64,000 nucleotides of DNA from Aplysia californica. Taxonomy: Eukaryota > Mollusca > Gastropoda > Aplysiida > Aplysiidae. The stretch's first letter is position 1. Each line of letters starts with the position of its first letter. Positions 1 to 10,840 of the stretch are shown one piece after another. The stretch is from assembly GCF_000002075.1 (NCBI RefSeq), contig NW_004797746.1, forward strand, positions 67,242 through 131,241, written 5' to 3'. The notes beneath the pieces are model-generated. The model worked only from the letters and a program-made list of their open reading frames with translations. It did no database searches and was not told the origin of the DNA. A program made the translations under genes and the position numbers.

Positions 1-51
<51 letters not shown>
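1..51. repeat. (CA)n microsatellite
   Basis: Uninterrupted AC dinucleotide run at the left edge of the window; it probably continues beyond it. Positions 52-570 hold no gene or repeat I can recognise. Confidence 0.97.
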
Positions 52-53
<2 letters not shown>

Positions 54-576
54 CAAAGACACACGTACACCCACGTATGATCGCCACGAAACAATCATGA
101 TATTATTAATGCAGTCTGAATCACGTACAAATGTATTTCCGTTTCTCGTTTTGAGAGTTAAAGGACGTATCAGGGTCAGAAATTAAAGACGTGTTAAACA
201 CTTTTGAGCTGTTCTGTCCCTATAATAAATATTGCATTATCTCGAGTTACCGACGTTGTCTAAAGCATGAAGTATATATAGCCTTTAGGGAACCAAAATT
301 GTGTTAACAATTGTACGTTGGTAGTGGCCGTGAATCAACTTCTGTTTCTTTTTCTTCATTAAGAAAAGTTCCAGTTTCTAATATGTGTTATTAATTTAGC
401 CAGCGGGGGCTAGGCCTACTCTTTATCCTTCATATTTTTACAACAGTCGCGCGAAGCTGTGATCGATCTTGGCCGAGGCTAGGCCTAACGGTTCAGCTGA
501 ACAACACTTTCCGACCCGCTATCTGCTCAGCAGCGAGTGGAATTGCGTACCTGGCACAAGTTGCCCTGACCATCTG

Positions 577-611
577 ATTGGTTGATGAAAGGATACGGCG
601 TAATGTTTGAA
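577..611 (+). promoter_or_regulatory. Candidate cell-cycle promoter: inverted CCAAT box plus CHR-like TTTGAA
   Basis: An inverted CCAAT box (ATTGG, 577-581) is followed 25 bp later by TTTGAA (606-611), the consensus of the cell-cycle homology region bound by MuvB complexes. Both lie just upstream of the presumed first exon of the EMI-type gene, whose vertebrate relatives are cell-cycle regulated. The motifs are seen; the regulatory role is inference and short motifs can occur by chance. Confidence 0.35.
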
Positions 612-669
612 AGACGAATTTACACAGAAAAGTGAACATTGACAATTATTTATCAAAATCGATGCTAAG
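612..669 (+). other. Presumed non-coding first exon (3' part)
   Basis: A good donor, AAG|GTAAGC, lies at 669/670, and the next good acceptor on this strand is immediately before the ATG at 2639. This suggests a 5' UTR exon ending at 669. The transcription start is not visible, so the left boundary is nominal. Confidence 0.4.
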
Positions 670-2638
670 GTAAGCTATTTCATTATTTTTGTTCATGATA
701 ATGTTGTGATGTATTGAGCCAGGCTGTATGGGCTTTTAAAATGCCAAACTGAATTCATGAGACTGCGTTTTCGTTAACCTCACAAAATTTCCCCGCCCCC
801 TTTGAACTTCAGTAGAGAGCAGTCTTGTGTGTGTATCCCAGTTTTTCACTGACAATGAACAGAGTTGGGGAGCTTCGTTTTCTGTGATGTGTCATCAATG
901 TTGCTTCGGCTGTCATCTGGTCAGTATTGAGAACTAGATCTAGATAGAATTATCTTATTCTATCGCTCTTGGTTGATATTGATCTCAAATTCAATTTCTA
1001 AGTTGTTTTTATTTTGATGCCATTGCCACTGTTTTGTCAACTTCAGTCTTCTTGTCCTGATGGTGAAGTGACCGGGAATAGGCTTACCGACTGACTACAA
1101 CAACACTGTCGTTTTTCTATGCACACCATTTCACTTGGTCAAACGGAGTCCGTTGCAATTGCTGTTTTTTATGTCTTAACTTTTTCTAGAGACTATCTGT
1201 AATTGAAGTAAGAAGTTAGTCTGGCCATACGCAGTTCTGGTTCAAAAGGGAGTGTTGTTACCAAATCTCCCTCCAAATTTGATGTTTTGAAATCACCACC
1301 ATGCCCATGTTGCTAAACTAAACTCTCACAGTCTCTCTCGCTCACATCTAGATTCTAGGAGTGGAATCTTTACAGGTCTCCCAAAATCTGTTTGTGATTT
1401 AAACTGTGTTGTATAACTTTGCTATCATATTCTAGGGCCTAGATCACATTTAAAATCTTTAAATATGCCCACAGTTGGGAATGCCTTCAGTTGTGTGTAG
1501 GAGGACTAGATTCTAGAACTGTTGGGCTAGGACTAGGAGGGCAGGTGTAGATCTAGATTCTAGTCTTGATCTAGATCTAGATCTAGATGGGTAAAGAGCA
1601 AGAGAAAAACTGCAGGTTTCTGGTTTCTCTGTCACTGTTTGATGAAAACAGTAGGTCTTAGAGTCTATCCGTTATAAAAAAAAAAGTATAAACTTGATCC
1701 AAAATCTGGATTTGTTTGCTTGGGAGCGACCACTAGATCTAGGAGGGATCTAGATTAGATGTCTTGATCTATGAGGCAGAGTAGAACTAATAGAGGGGTT
1801 AGGGTTAGGTCTCTTCTTAAGTGTTTGTGGGGTGGTCGCTTGTTACAAAAGTCCTTCCACCTTCTATATATTTTCTTTGGAAGGACTTCCGTAACGAGTG
1901 ACTACCCCAACAAATACAATAAAGAAGAGAACTTTACCCTACCCCAGACCCTCAATAACCCTACCCCTAGCCCTAACCCTCTATCAGACTCTGTTTCATA
2001 GTGGTCGCTCGTTACAGAATTCCTTCCTTTTCTTTCTTCCATTTCCGAAACACAAGAGTGGATCAGCATTGACTGAGATAGAACAGAGCAGGTGTTTTTC
2101 TTGTGATAGAGACAAACTTTTCTTTACACCTTTATAACATAATATAAAGTAGATCTAGTTAATGTTGACTCCCATCTAGCCTTGCCCTGAATTTATGAAT
2201 GAATATATTGAATAGGAGGAGGAGCTGTACTCCTGTATAACTATGCAATGAAAATCGAGAACTAACCAGGTGGTAGTCTGGGGAAGGAACAGTCGTCTGA
2301 AAGTAAAATTTCTTGATTCTTGATGGACTGTGTCACGTGTGAAAACCCGACTCTTGTAAGTCTTGTTGTACAACAGTTGACTTATCCTGCTGCGGAGAAT
2401 TGTGAGCTCCTATTCTGGGCAATAGACAATAGTGCCCTTGTCAACTTACTGTTTTGATTTCATTCGTCTGTGTTGTTGCAGTTGCTGAATTTGTCCAAAA
2501 ATGATGAACATCAACCATAAATTTTGGTTCAAAACAGTAGAGTGCAGTAGAATGCAATGTCATTTAAAATCTTTTGATTTCGTTCTGAGTTTCCATTCTT
2601 GTCCATAAATATCATCGTTTGTATTCGTCTCATTCCAG
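670..2638 (+). other. Intron 1 of the EMI-type gene
   Basis: Runs from GTAAGC at 670 to the CAG ending at 2638. It is rich in AGATCT/CTAGAT palindromic stretches (for example 1540-1590 and 1730-1760) and contains the fold-back element at 1768-2012. No coding sequence is supported. Confidence 0.5.
1768..2012. repeat. Fold-back MITE with telomere-like TTAGGG stretches in its arms
   Basis: Left arm about 1770-1858 and right arm about 1879-2000 are imperfect inverted copies. GAGGGGTTAGGGTTAGGT, the GTGGGGTGGTCGC segment and AAGTCCTTCC on the left are matched in reverse on the right. A one-arm copy occurs at 54504-54575 in an MSH6 intron, so this is a dispersed element and not telomere. Confidence 0.7.
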
Positions 2639-4515
2639 ATGGAGCATGATGTTTGTGACAAAAAGGAAATGGGCAGTACATTACATGACGATATGACACC
2701 CAGTCGCCCGGCATCGTTGTCCTTGAAAGAGGCAGGGGAGGCTGGCTCCAAGCACAAAGATTTTTTTCAAACGCCTCTGAACACTGAGCTGCTGCTACAC
2801 AATGAGAGGGGCACTCTCCGCAGCGTCGACAGTGGCTTCTCCGAGAGAAGTGTTTTTTCCTTGCTCGGTGATGAAACGCCAGGTCTGTCTGCAAGCCGTG
2901 TGCCTTCTGGTGTGGAAGACAATGAAATTTGCAACTCTAGTGGAGTGGACTCTTTGCCTGACAACAATTTTTCTCCTACATCTCATCTGCACAATATTGC
3001 TGGGAGAGCGAGGAGGTTGAAATTTCATCCATTTGATGAACGACCACCTGCTTTTCAACTTTTGTCCTCTTTAGAAGACGATGGTGAGGAAGGCGCTGAT
3101 GAGAGATTAAGTAGGGGGAATAACAGCTTAGATAGCAGAGAAAACAAAGGTGAGACTGAGAAGCAGATATCAGCATCACTAGTGCAAAATACTCTAGAAT
3201 CTGAAAAAAGTTCTTCGAGTTCTCTCTCTAGCAGTACGGATGACTTAGAGCTCAGTTTGCAGGAAATGTCGTTAGAAGAATCTTCATCTGGCAGTATGAC
3301 GTCTCTAGTCTCTCGCACTTCTCCAATTTATCACACTGATGCTCATGTGAGAATTGATCAGAACTCTGCTTCAATATTTAAACGGGACAGCATAATAAAG
3401 TCAAGGAAGGAGGAGACACAAGAGCCTGATCTTGATTTTGAAGCCAGTGAAGCACTGTCCAGCATGAGTATATCACCTCCTGTAATGTCCACCCTCCCTT
3501 CCATAAATGGCAAAGAACATTCCTCTTCCGGTGTTGCTGAAGGCTCTCCACATGAGCAACAAGAGTTTCTGAAATCACTGTCTCTCACAAGAAGACTGCT
3601 TCCAGAAATATCCTCTCCCTCCGCCTCGACGTCAGCCTGTCCTGAACACCCTATTGGTCAACAAACAGCATTCCTTGATGACACAGAGGCTATGTTACAG
3701 GAGAGCAGCTTAGATGCGACATTAACGTTTGATGTTCCGCACTCTCCACCAAGAGACTGTGAAATTGTTTGCATCTGTGGTAGGAGAAAATCTCTCCATC
3801 TCTCTAGAGTTCCACTACTTCCCCACGAGTATGATCATTTTGAGTCAGAGTGTCCTGTTTGTTCCAACGTCATATTGGAAAGCCCTGGCAAAAGTACTAG
3901 TCGTAGGCCAAGCCCTGACCAAGAGTTCATGTCACTACAAAGTCCGTCCAAAGCTATGAAAACCTCCCTGCTGTCACCTGCCCTAACTGGAAATATCAAG
4001 AGAGTGACAAGAAGCCCAAACAAAAAAGCCAGAGAGAAAAGTTCGACAGATGGTACAACCGTAGTGAAAAAGAAGAGTGTAAAACGAAGCATTTTTTCTG
4101 ATAGCTCAGTTGTTTCAGGGCAAAGCCCTCAGTCGTACAACTCCCAAATGTCTGGCTCTACAAATTATGATGAGAAAACAATGGAGGAAATTATGTTGTT
4201 AGAGGAAGAAAAAGTTGATAGTTTTAGAGTTGGCGGGTCCGAGTCTCCTTTCCATGGTCTTGTGCAATATTCACCTGAAAGAAAAGCTCACGCCACCCAT
4301 GATATCCTTTACAGAGATGGTGCAAACAACGATTTGGACTTAGAGTCACTATTGGAACAAGTTGTGGACAAATTCTCTCCTAGAGAGCCATCTCGTTTGA
4401 TAGGTTGTCGAATTGGTGTAATCAAATTTGACATTCTTGGAGAGCTTAGCAGCAAAAACTTCCTATTCTGCGTTCAGCAAATCCTGGAGCATCTGAGTGA
4501 TCAAGACTTGGACAC
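2639..4515 (+). CDS. FBXO5/FBXO43: EMI-type gene, coding exon 1 (N-terminal regulatory region to F-box start)
   Basis: The ATG lies directly after a CATTCCAG acceptor. The exon encodes 625 codons plus two bases of the next and ends at GACAC|GTGAGT. It is Ser-rich and acidic, as expected of a disordered, phosphorylated region. DSGFSE (64-69) lacks the second phospho-Ser of DSGxxS but has Glu there. Cysteines at about 374, 378, 380, 405 and 408 form a C-x3-C-x-C-x24-C-x2-C cluster not obvious in the vertebrate proteins. Residues 587-626 match the segment around the human FBXO5 F-box (IIGRKMGL, then DILSEL, then LSDMDL). Confidence 0.9.
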
Positions 4516-5795
4516 GTGAGTGTGACAATGAATACTTGTCTATGTTGGTTTTCTTCTTTTCATACATCATTTTGGCCATGTGTTTCATGAAGGAAAATGG
4601 ACCTTTTTCATTTTTGTCTGGACAGCTACTAAGTGTGGCCTCAACGGCTTGACATGTCATTTCAGAAATTAGACTGATAAATCAATGCATCAGCTAACTC
4701 TGATTTTACAATGTTTACAGGCCCCGTTGATGTTTCAGATTTGACAGTTTTTAAATCACAAATAATTGCTGAAAGGAAAGAAAAAATAGTTTTCATGGAT
4801 TTTTATATCATGTATCTGTACTAAAATGTGAAAAAGCATGTAATAATTTCTTTCCCTGTTATTACTATAATTCTAATTTTCGAATTTTAGAAAAAGTGCA
4901 CTACATATTATAATCAACGATGTATTTTCACAATTTTTACTTTATTCAGAAAATCAAAAATGTTGTGTTTTTTTTATTTGGCCGTTGGCTGTTTGTTCAT
5001 AGAGGCTTCTTTTGGAATGGTGATCAGAGGCTGCCCCCTTCCGCTCCCACAACCGCATCACCTATGATCTTGTACCTCTGTCATCTGTTACTTCTGTTTC
5101 CTTGCTTTTATAGGTCACCACACTTGTCTTATTGTGTGATGTGCTTCTTTTTAACCCAAACATCCATCAACAAACCCACAGAATGTGTCAAGTGAGCATG
5201 GTCTGGAAGTCTGCCTTGTTCAATGACCTGCGAGCGTCCAGCAGATATAAGCTGTACTGCGCTCTCCAGATGAGGCAGGCTGTGTTGATTGGCAAGGTGA
5301 CTAGTCTGTTCCTAACCATGTACACCGTAAATCTCACTGCACACTCTCAAATCCTTCACACATTTTAACGCAAGCTCATTTTTAAATTAGTATTTGTCAT
5401 GGGCTCGCTTTTTAAATAAAAATAAAAATTAATAGATGTAGTGCTTTGAAAAACGTTGTTGTTGCCTTTAAATTTAGGGAGTGTATACGGACCCGGTAAC
5501 CGAGAACAAAGTCACAAAGTATACAGACCCGGTAGGGGAACTCTTTTGTGATTTCGGAGAGTTTCAGCGCCCTCTTGGCTCAGGGTAGACTTAGGTTCTT
5601 CTAAATCTATGGTCTAGATCTAGATCTAAGTAGACAGACTTAAATCTTTCCTCTAGTTTCGCGGCTAACCTAGATCTAAATGAAGATTGCGGATGTCTTT
5701 TCGATTAACGATGGTTTTTCCTCCGTTTTGGAGTTGGAGGAATCACAATTTGAAGAAAAGAACAAGTTACAATGTCATAATTTCAATCGAGCAGT

Positions 5796-5864
<69 letters not shown>

Positions 5865-8559
5865 AGATTTCTACCGGGTCCACAGAATTCTACACTTAGA
5901 AGTGTAGAATTCTGTGACCGGGTCTGAGGTCTGAAACTTCCCGAAATAAATCACAAAAGAGTTCCCCTACCGGGTCTGTATACTTCGTGACTTTGTTCCC
6001 GGTTACCGGGTCTGTATACACTTCGTTAAATTTATATACTGTCATAATTTCTTTGTTACAAAAACAGTTATTGGACAAACGAACGTTTCATAAACTGTCC
6101 AGGTGCAATTTTACTTTTCAAACTTTTTATTTCAATTAAGATTTTAACTTTAAGAACCCCTGCTTTCATGATACTCCTTTGATTCTCAATTAACATTTAA
6201 GAAACCTCTCAGATGGGAGATATATATATATATATGCGCCCCCATGCTTGTTTATAAGTTATAAATGTGACACATTTTAAAATGTATAGCATAGGCACTG
6301 GGTCATTTAATGAGTATTGGTTTTTCTTTTTAAATTCCTGAAAATTTTCACTTGGTCACTTGGTGGTGTATAATTGTAGGTCTCTGATCATCATCATCAT
6401 CATCAAGTCACTCCTGTCTTTGCTGAAGTCAGGTCGGACTTGTGTCTCCCCCCCCCCCCCTATAAACTTGTGAGGAGAGTCTCAAATTCTTCTGAAGTTT
6501 CCAGAATTTATAAATTTAAAAGAAAAATGTTTTAGATGCCTTTATTTTGTGTTATGAAATGTTCCAGTTTGTGCAAGTTCTGACATGTTCAGGAAAGCCT
6601 GCTTGGTCTAGGTAGCACTCCTACTTTTTGTTGTTTCATGTTGCTTGTTATAACTGAATGTAGTTTTATTTTCTACTTATAATTTCTTGTGTTTTATATC
6701 TCTTGAAACTTGAACTAATGACTTTGTGTAGCCCAAGTGAGAGTGAGATAACTCTGAGAGATTTTCATTCTTGAATTGTCAACTGGTTCGTGTATATATA
6801 TGTCTTTTTATGTAAACTTCCTTTTAACACTTTGGCGCCTCATCTCGCCGATTGGCGATGTTTACCACCCAGTGTCTTTGGATATTCCCCACAATATGAT
6901 GGCAAAGTGTTAAAGGGTGGAAAGGGGAAGTACGACAGTTTTTCCTGTTCTCATGGAAATGTTAGCTAGCTGTATTCAAGCATTTTTGGCCGCAGTGGTG
7001 TGTGTCCTCTACATGACTGGGATGTAAAGTGGCATGTGTTGGACAAGATGGGAGCCTCTGTGGACATATTTAAGCTTGCAAGACTGTCTATGGAATGTGT
7101 AACTGTATGATGTGACCCACTACTTACTGATGGTTCAGTGAAAATGCTGTTTTGTTTAATAGCGATTGTAAAGTAGTCACTGTGTTACTTACTCAAGGTT
7201 TGAATTGAAAATTTTTCACAGGAAAATGCTAAAGAAAAATCCTTGGAGTCTGAGCAGTATGAAACTCTAACAGCCTCAAAGGGCCGCCTTACTGCCGTCC
7301 AGCTACAAGCAGCAAGGCCAGAGCATTCATCACAGGAAATTCCAAAGGTACATAGAATAAATTTAGACTTTACATTTAAAAAAAGTGGACATTTCTTTAT
7401 GATATGGTGGGATTAGAACAAGTACATCAATCTTTCTAACAACAAAAATCATCTTTCCCTTGTCTTATTTTCTTTCCAATTAGATCAGATAGTCCTCGTC
7501 TAAAAGGTATCGGTAGTTTTTGAAAGTAATTATATATTCATTTTCATCATTTCAATCAGTCACGTCATCCCCTGTGTCACACTTCAATTTTTTGTCTTGA
7601 GACCTGGAAAGCTAACTGTCATGTTTGCTTTGATTGACAAGGGATCTTTTCGTGTCGTAAAGCGAGAATTGTATTTTGCTGAAGAATGATGTAACATTTT
7701 CGTGTTTGCACTGTACTGTTTAGCATGCATGCAGAAAAAGCAAGCTTGATTACTGTGTTGAGGAAATTTTATTAGTATCTCTTAATTTTTCTGATGAGAT
7801 GTGTCCCACACAGGCTGGATTAGCCCTGACAAGCAAGGTCGGAGCAGCCTACCTCTTAGATGATCTAAATTACATCAACTGGGGAACATTATGATTTACA
7901 TTTATTTATGACAACTTTCCAAGTAATGTAAAAAATGCTGAATGTGTGGAAGCTTTTAAACTTTAACCTCAACAATGTCAGGAAAGTAGGCTTTTTTCTG
8001 CTGTTGCATCTGACTTTATCCTCAATGAAAATGTAGTGGTGGGTCATTGAAGACACTACATTTAGGTCCAACTTAGAACTCCCCCCCTCCCCCCTGCACT
8101 AAATGGCTACTGTCAATGTTGTGTCTATGTCTGCTCTAGTCTAACTCATTCAAAGACCCAAAGTTTTCAAGGAAAATTCCAGATTCTTTTTGTTGCTTCT
8201 ATTGAAGAACATCTTGTAGACATGCATATACAGCCAAGTTTTATTCTATGTTTTCATTTCCTGCCCATGTCTCTTTGGAACAAAACTCCTCTAACTGTTC
8301 TCGTTTGATTGTACAGCCTCCCTTGGAGCTGCTATCAGGTGACAAGCTACGGTCCTGCCCCCACTGCCAGGCTCCGGCCAAGGAGATGGAGTGTCAGGAC
8401 CGAGCCGTGTGCTCCTCTGAGACCTGTGCCTACGACTTCTGCACGCTGTGCTTCGCCGCATTCCATGCCACCAAACGCTGCAAGCCGCTCTGTTTGACCT
8501 CGTCAAGAAATGACATGGCTGGTACCCGAAAGAGTCGAAAAAACCTCAGACGATTATGA
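2639..8559 (+). CDS. FBXO5/FBXO43: EMI1/EMI2-type F-box protein, APC/C inhibitor (gene span)
   Basis: Four coding exons (2639-4515, 5182-5296, 7222-7347, 8317-8559) join in phase into 786 residues. Family role: a pseudosubstrate inhibitor of the anaphase-promoting complex that restrains cyclin destruction at mitotic or meiotic entry and arrest. Seen here: DSGFSE (residues 64-69) in the place of the beta-TrCP degron of EMI1; F-box region about 587-660 with an ILSEL-like segment; KEN at 664-666; D-box-like SKGRLTAVQ (683-691), matching the EMI1 RTPLASVQ site; zinc-binding region 720-761; C-terminal KNLRRL (RL tail that docks on APC/C). Human FBXO5 has 447 and FBXO43 has 708 residues, so length favours the FBXO43 style, whereas the degron resembles EMI1. 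It is probably the single invertebrate orthologue of both. Confidence 0.93.
5182..5296 (+). CDS. FBXO5/FBXO43: EMI-type gene, coding exon 2 (F-box C-terminal half)
   Basis: Acceptor CCCACAG|A and donor GGCAAG|GTGACT; 115 nt, phase 2 in and phase 0 out. It encodes MCQVSMVWKSALFNDLRASS and the following residues, matching the VSKVSTTWKKIL segment of human FBXO5 that completes the F-box. It ends in GK, the first residue of a KEN box. Confidence 0.9.
5469..6034. repeat. Fold-back MITE with internal (CT)n
   Basis: Arms 5470-5562 and 5945-6033 are inverted copies of each other, including the outer TAAATTTA. Each arm carries GTATAC and GACCCGGTA twice, followed by a shared AACTCTTTTGTGATTT block. 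The centre contains (CT)n/(CA)n and a near-perfect palindrome at 5885-5913 (GAATTCTACACTT and its inverse). It lies in the intron between coding exons 2 and 3. Confidence 0.85.
5799..5862. repeat. (CT)n-(CA)n microsatellite
   Basis: About 50 nt of CT repeat followed by CA repeats, inside the fold-back element. Confidence 0.95.
6828..6909. mobile_element. Small TTAA-flanked MITE (piggyBac-like)
   Basis: 82 nt flanked by TTAA on both sides (6824-6827, 6910-6913), with inverted ends CACTTTGGCGCC and CACTTTGCCATC (the second read on the reverse strand). A TTAA target duplication and this kind of end are typical of piggyBac-type elements. It contains an inner CGCCGATTGGCG palindrome. Confidence 0.65.
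7222..7347 (+). CDS. FBXO5/FBXO43: EMI-type gene, coding exon 3 (degron linker)
   Basis: Acceptor TTTTTCACAG|GAA and donor CCAAAG|GTACAT; 126 nt, phase 0/0. It begins ENAKEK, which completes K-E-N across the junction with the previous exon, and carries SKGRLTAVQLQ at the position of the D-box (RTPLASVQ) of human FBXO5. The Arg of the canonical RxxL is Lys here, with an Arg directly before the Leu. Confidence 0.88.
8317..8559 (+). CDS. FBXO5/FBXO43: EMI-type gene, last exon (ZBR domain and RL tail)
   Basis: Acceptor TTGTACAG|CCT; 80 codons plus TGA. The zinc-binding region has ligands in the order C720, C723, C732, C738, C743, C748, C751, H756, C761, with the spacing of the EMI1 IBR-type ZBR (CxxC, then DFCTLC, then FHATKRC). 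The protein ends SRKNLRRL, the conserved APC/C-docking RL tail. This exon fixes the family. Confidence 0.96.
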   Translation, partial: PPLELLSGDKLRSCPHCQAPAKEMECQDRAVCSSETCAYDFCTLCFAAFHATKRCKPLCLTSSRNDMAGTRKSRKNLRRL

Positions 8560-10511
8560 CGATACCCATTGCCATTAGATAAGAGTTACTTGTTTTTAGT
8601 TCGTGAAAAGAACCGCTCAATTTGGGCCCTGCTCAGTTCCTGTGTGTTAATCGTTGAAGTTGACCCGTGTTGTGGCACGATTGAATCAATCCTAACTTGT
8701 GATCATTTCTATTCGTAAGGTTTGTGTCTGATTTGCGAGAATGTGCTCCTGTGCGTGAGATATTCCTTATTCTCCTTATTCTCCTTATCTTGCTACCTAT
8801 CTCTTAACAGGAACCTTACTTCAACCTCGGACCAAAAGGTTCTTTAAATTCTCTTGTAAATTGTTTCTTCAAAGGATAAATTTAATTGTAAACTGCAAGT
8901 CTTCCAAGTTAGATTCTGTTGCCAGTAGAACTTTCAACTTGAAGAAGGAAAAGAAAACAGTAGCCTTGGCTGTGATGATTTGTTTAGGCTGTGACGTTGA
9001 AACCATAATATTGGCACAGAATTTCTCTCGGCACACAAATGTGTTGAGTGATTTCAAAAATATTTATTAGATATTCTTTTAGTGCTTTTTTAAAATGCGC
9101 TTGAAGTGTGACCACTGAGTCATCAACTGTTGTTATCCAATCTTATACCAGAAGAAAAAAAAAACAACCAAAAAAAAACGTAAACTGGAAAAGGAAAATA
9201 AAAACCTAAAATGAATTGTATCATTTTGTTTATTTGAAATGAATCTCTACAGTCATGAAAGTAAAGATGCATTTCACAGAAGTCAATGCATGGCTCCCAT
9301 TGTTATGTTATACCGCCCAAAAAAAAGTAAGAAAAAAAATTGAAAGATAAAGAAAGCTTTCAAATGGGGGGGGGGGGGTTATGTTATGCCATTGATTGTT
9401 GGAAATTATAGGTGAGCTGGGGAGGGCTGTTGTTGTTGTCGATCCCATCTGTTTGAAGTAAGGTTTTTAGCCTGTCTGTCCTGTGACTTTTGTCAAGTCT
9501 CTTTTGTGTAACTCTTGATATTCTCACTTTTCGCCTGCCCTATCTGGTTGAAGAATAAATATATATATCTTAAGTCTGTGTCAAAATCCAGTTTTGTGCC
9601 GACAACTTTCTCCTGTATTAGTTAAGTCAAACATATGATTAATTTGTTCTATACTATATAACTTTTTTCTCCCTTAAAAGCAAGTTCCAGTCACGTGGCT
9701 GTTGAAATATGTGTGCTTGTTACAATCTTCACCTTAGATCTGGCTGACTTTGTGTTTGTGACTCAGCAAATATGTGCCACTTTTCGTACCCATTCTTTGT
9801 TCTTTTTTCTTTTTTTAATCGTCCTCACATAAGGTAAGCTTTCATGGTCAGATTTTGACCACATGCTCTGCCTACCTATTATGTTAGTATTATTCTTTTC
9901 CCTGAGAGTTTGTTGTATTTTTCTCAACATATTTTTGAATCAGTTATTGTATAGAATGTTGACCAGTTTAGGGCAAAATGATTATTATGTTGTTAGTAAA
10001 AACAAAATTACGATGAAAAAAATATTGTTTTTGTTGATCAGCCTGGATCTAGATTTAAGTTTCAACAATTCATTTCTGTTGATTGCATGAAATACTCAGA
10101 AGATATTTGTTCAAATAGGCATTTATTTTGTTAGTTCTATTTTAATCACAGAGTTCTTCATTATTATCCGTCTATTTTCCTGTTTTTCTGAAAAACTTCT
10201 TTTGTCAATGTATGTTGCAACTCTTTTTTTGTGTTCTGTCGATTAGTGCTTAAAATTCATATATTGGGGAATGTGATATTTTCTCTAGTATCTTTTGAAT
10301 TCAAGTGTGTTGTCAGTTAGCTATAGTCGTACAAATTTTTATGACCCTATATAATATTAATACGTCAATATTTTTTTGGGAATAGTTGTGAACTTTATCT
10401 TTAAAGAAGTGACAGAAATTACTGTGAAGTGTTTTGCTCCAAATCATAAATGATACTGACTGATGTTGACCCGTGCTGGGCGCTCTCTCTCTCTCTCTCT
10501 CACTGGGCGCG

Positions 10512-10542
<31 letters not shown>

Positions 10543-10840
10543 GAGTGTTGAGTGTAGAGTCTGGAAAGCATGATGTATAAAATATAATTTATTAATCAGC
10601 TCAACATCAGAGTTCACCTTTGTAGTGTTGCCATGTCTTTGATCTCAGCTCTGAAATATGTGCTGAATGATGATGCAATACTTTTCTCTTACATGACGTA
10701 AAATTTAATTAGTTCTCTTTTATTATTATTATTTTTTTAAACCTGTGAAATAAAACCGATGCTACAGTGAGTACTGCCAGTCTGTTTCAAATATTATGAC
10801 ATGTATTAAATAATTTATTTCCTAACAATAGCTGAACATT
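8560..10840 (+). other. 3' UTR and downstream intergenic DNA
   Basis: AATAAA hexamers at 9197-9202 and 9554-9559 are possible polyadenylation signals; neither can be chosen from sequence alone. (TC)n runs occur at about 10484-10535. No further gene is supported. Confidence 0.4.

Noticed and set aside
1790-1985. Interstitial telomere repeat
   Set aside because: Only a few imperfect TTAGGG units, arranged as inverted arms of a dispersed element.
3055-3318. ORFs on the - strand opposite the EMI-type exon (also 2529-2894 and 3358-3588)
   Set aside because: Antisense shadows of the real coding exon.
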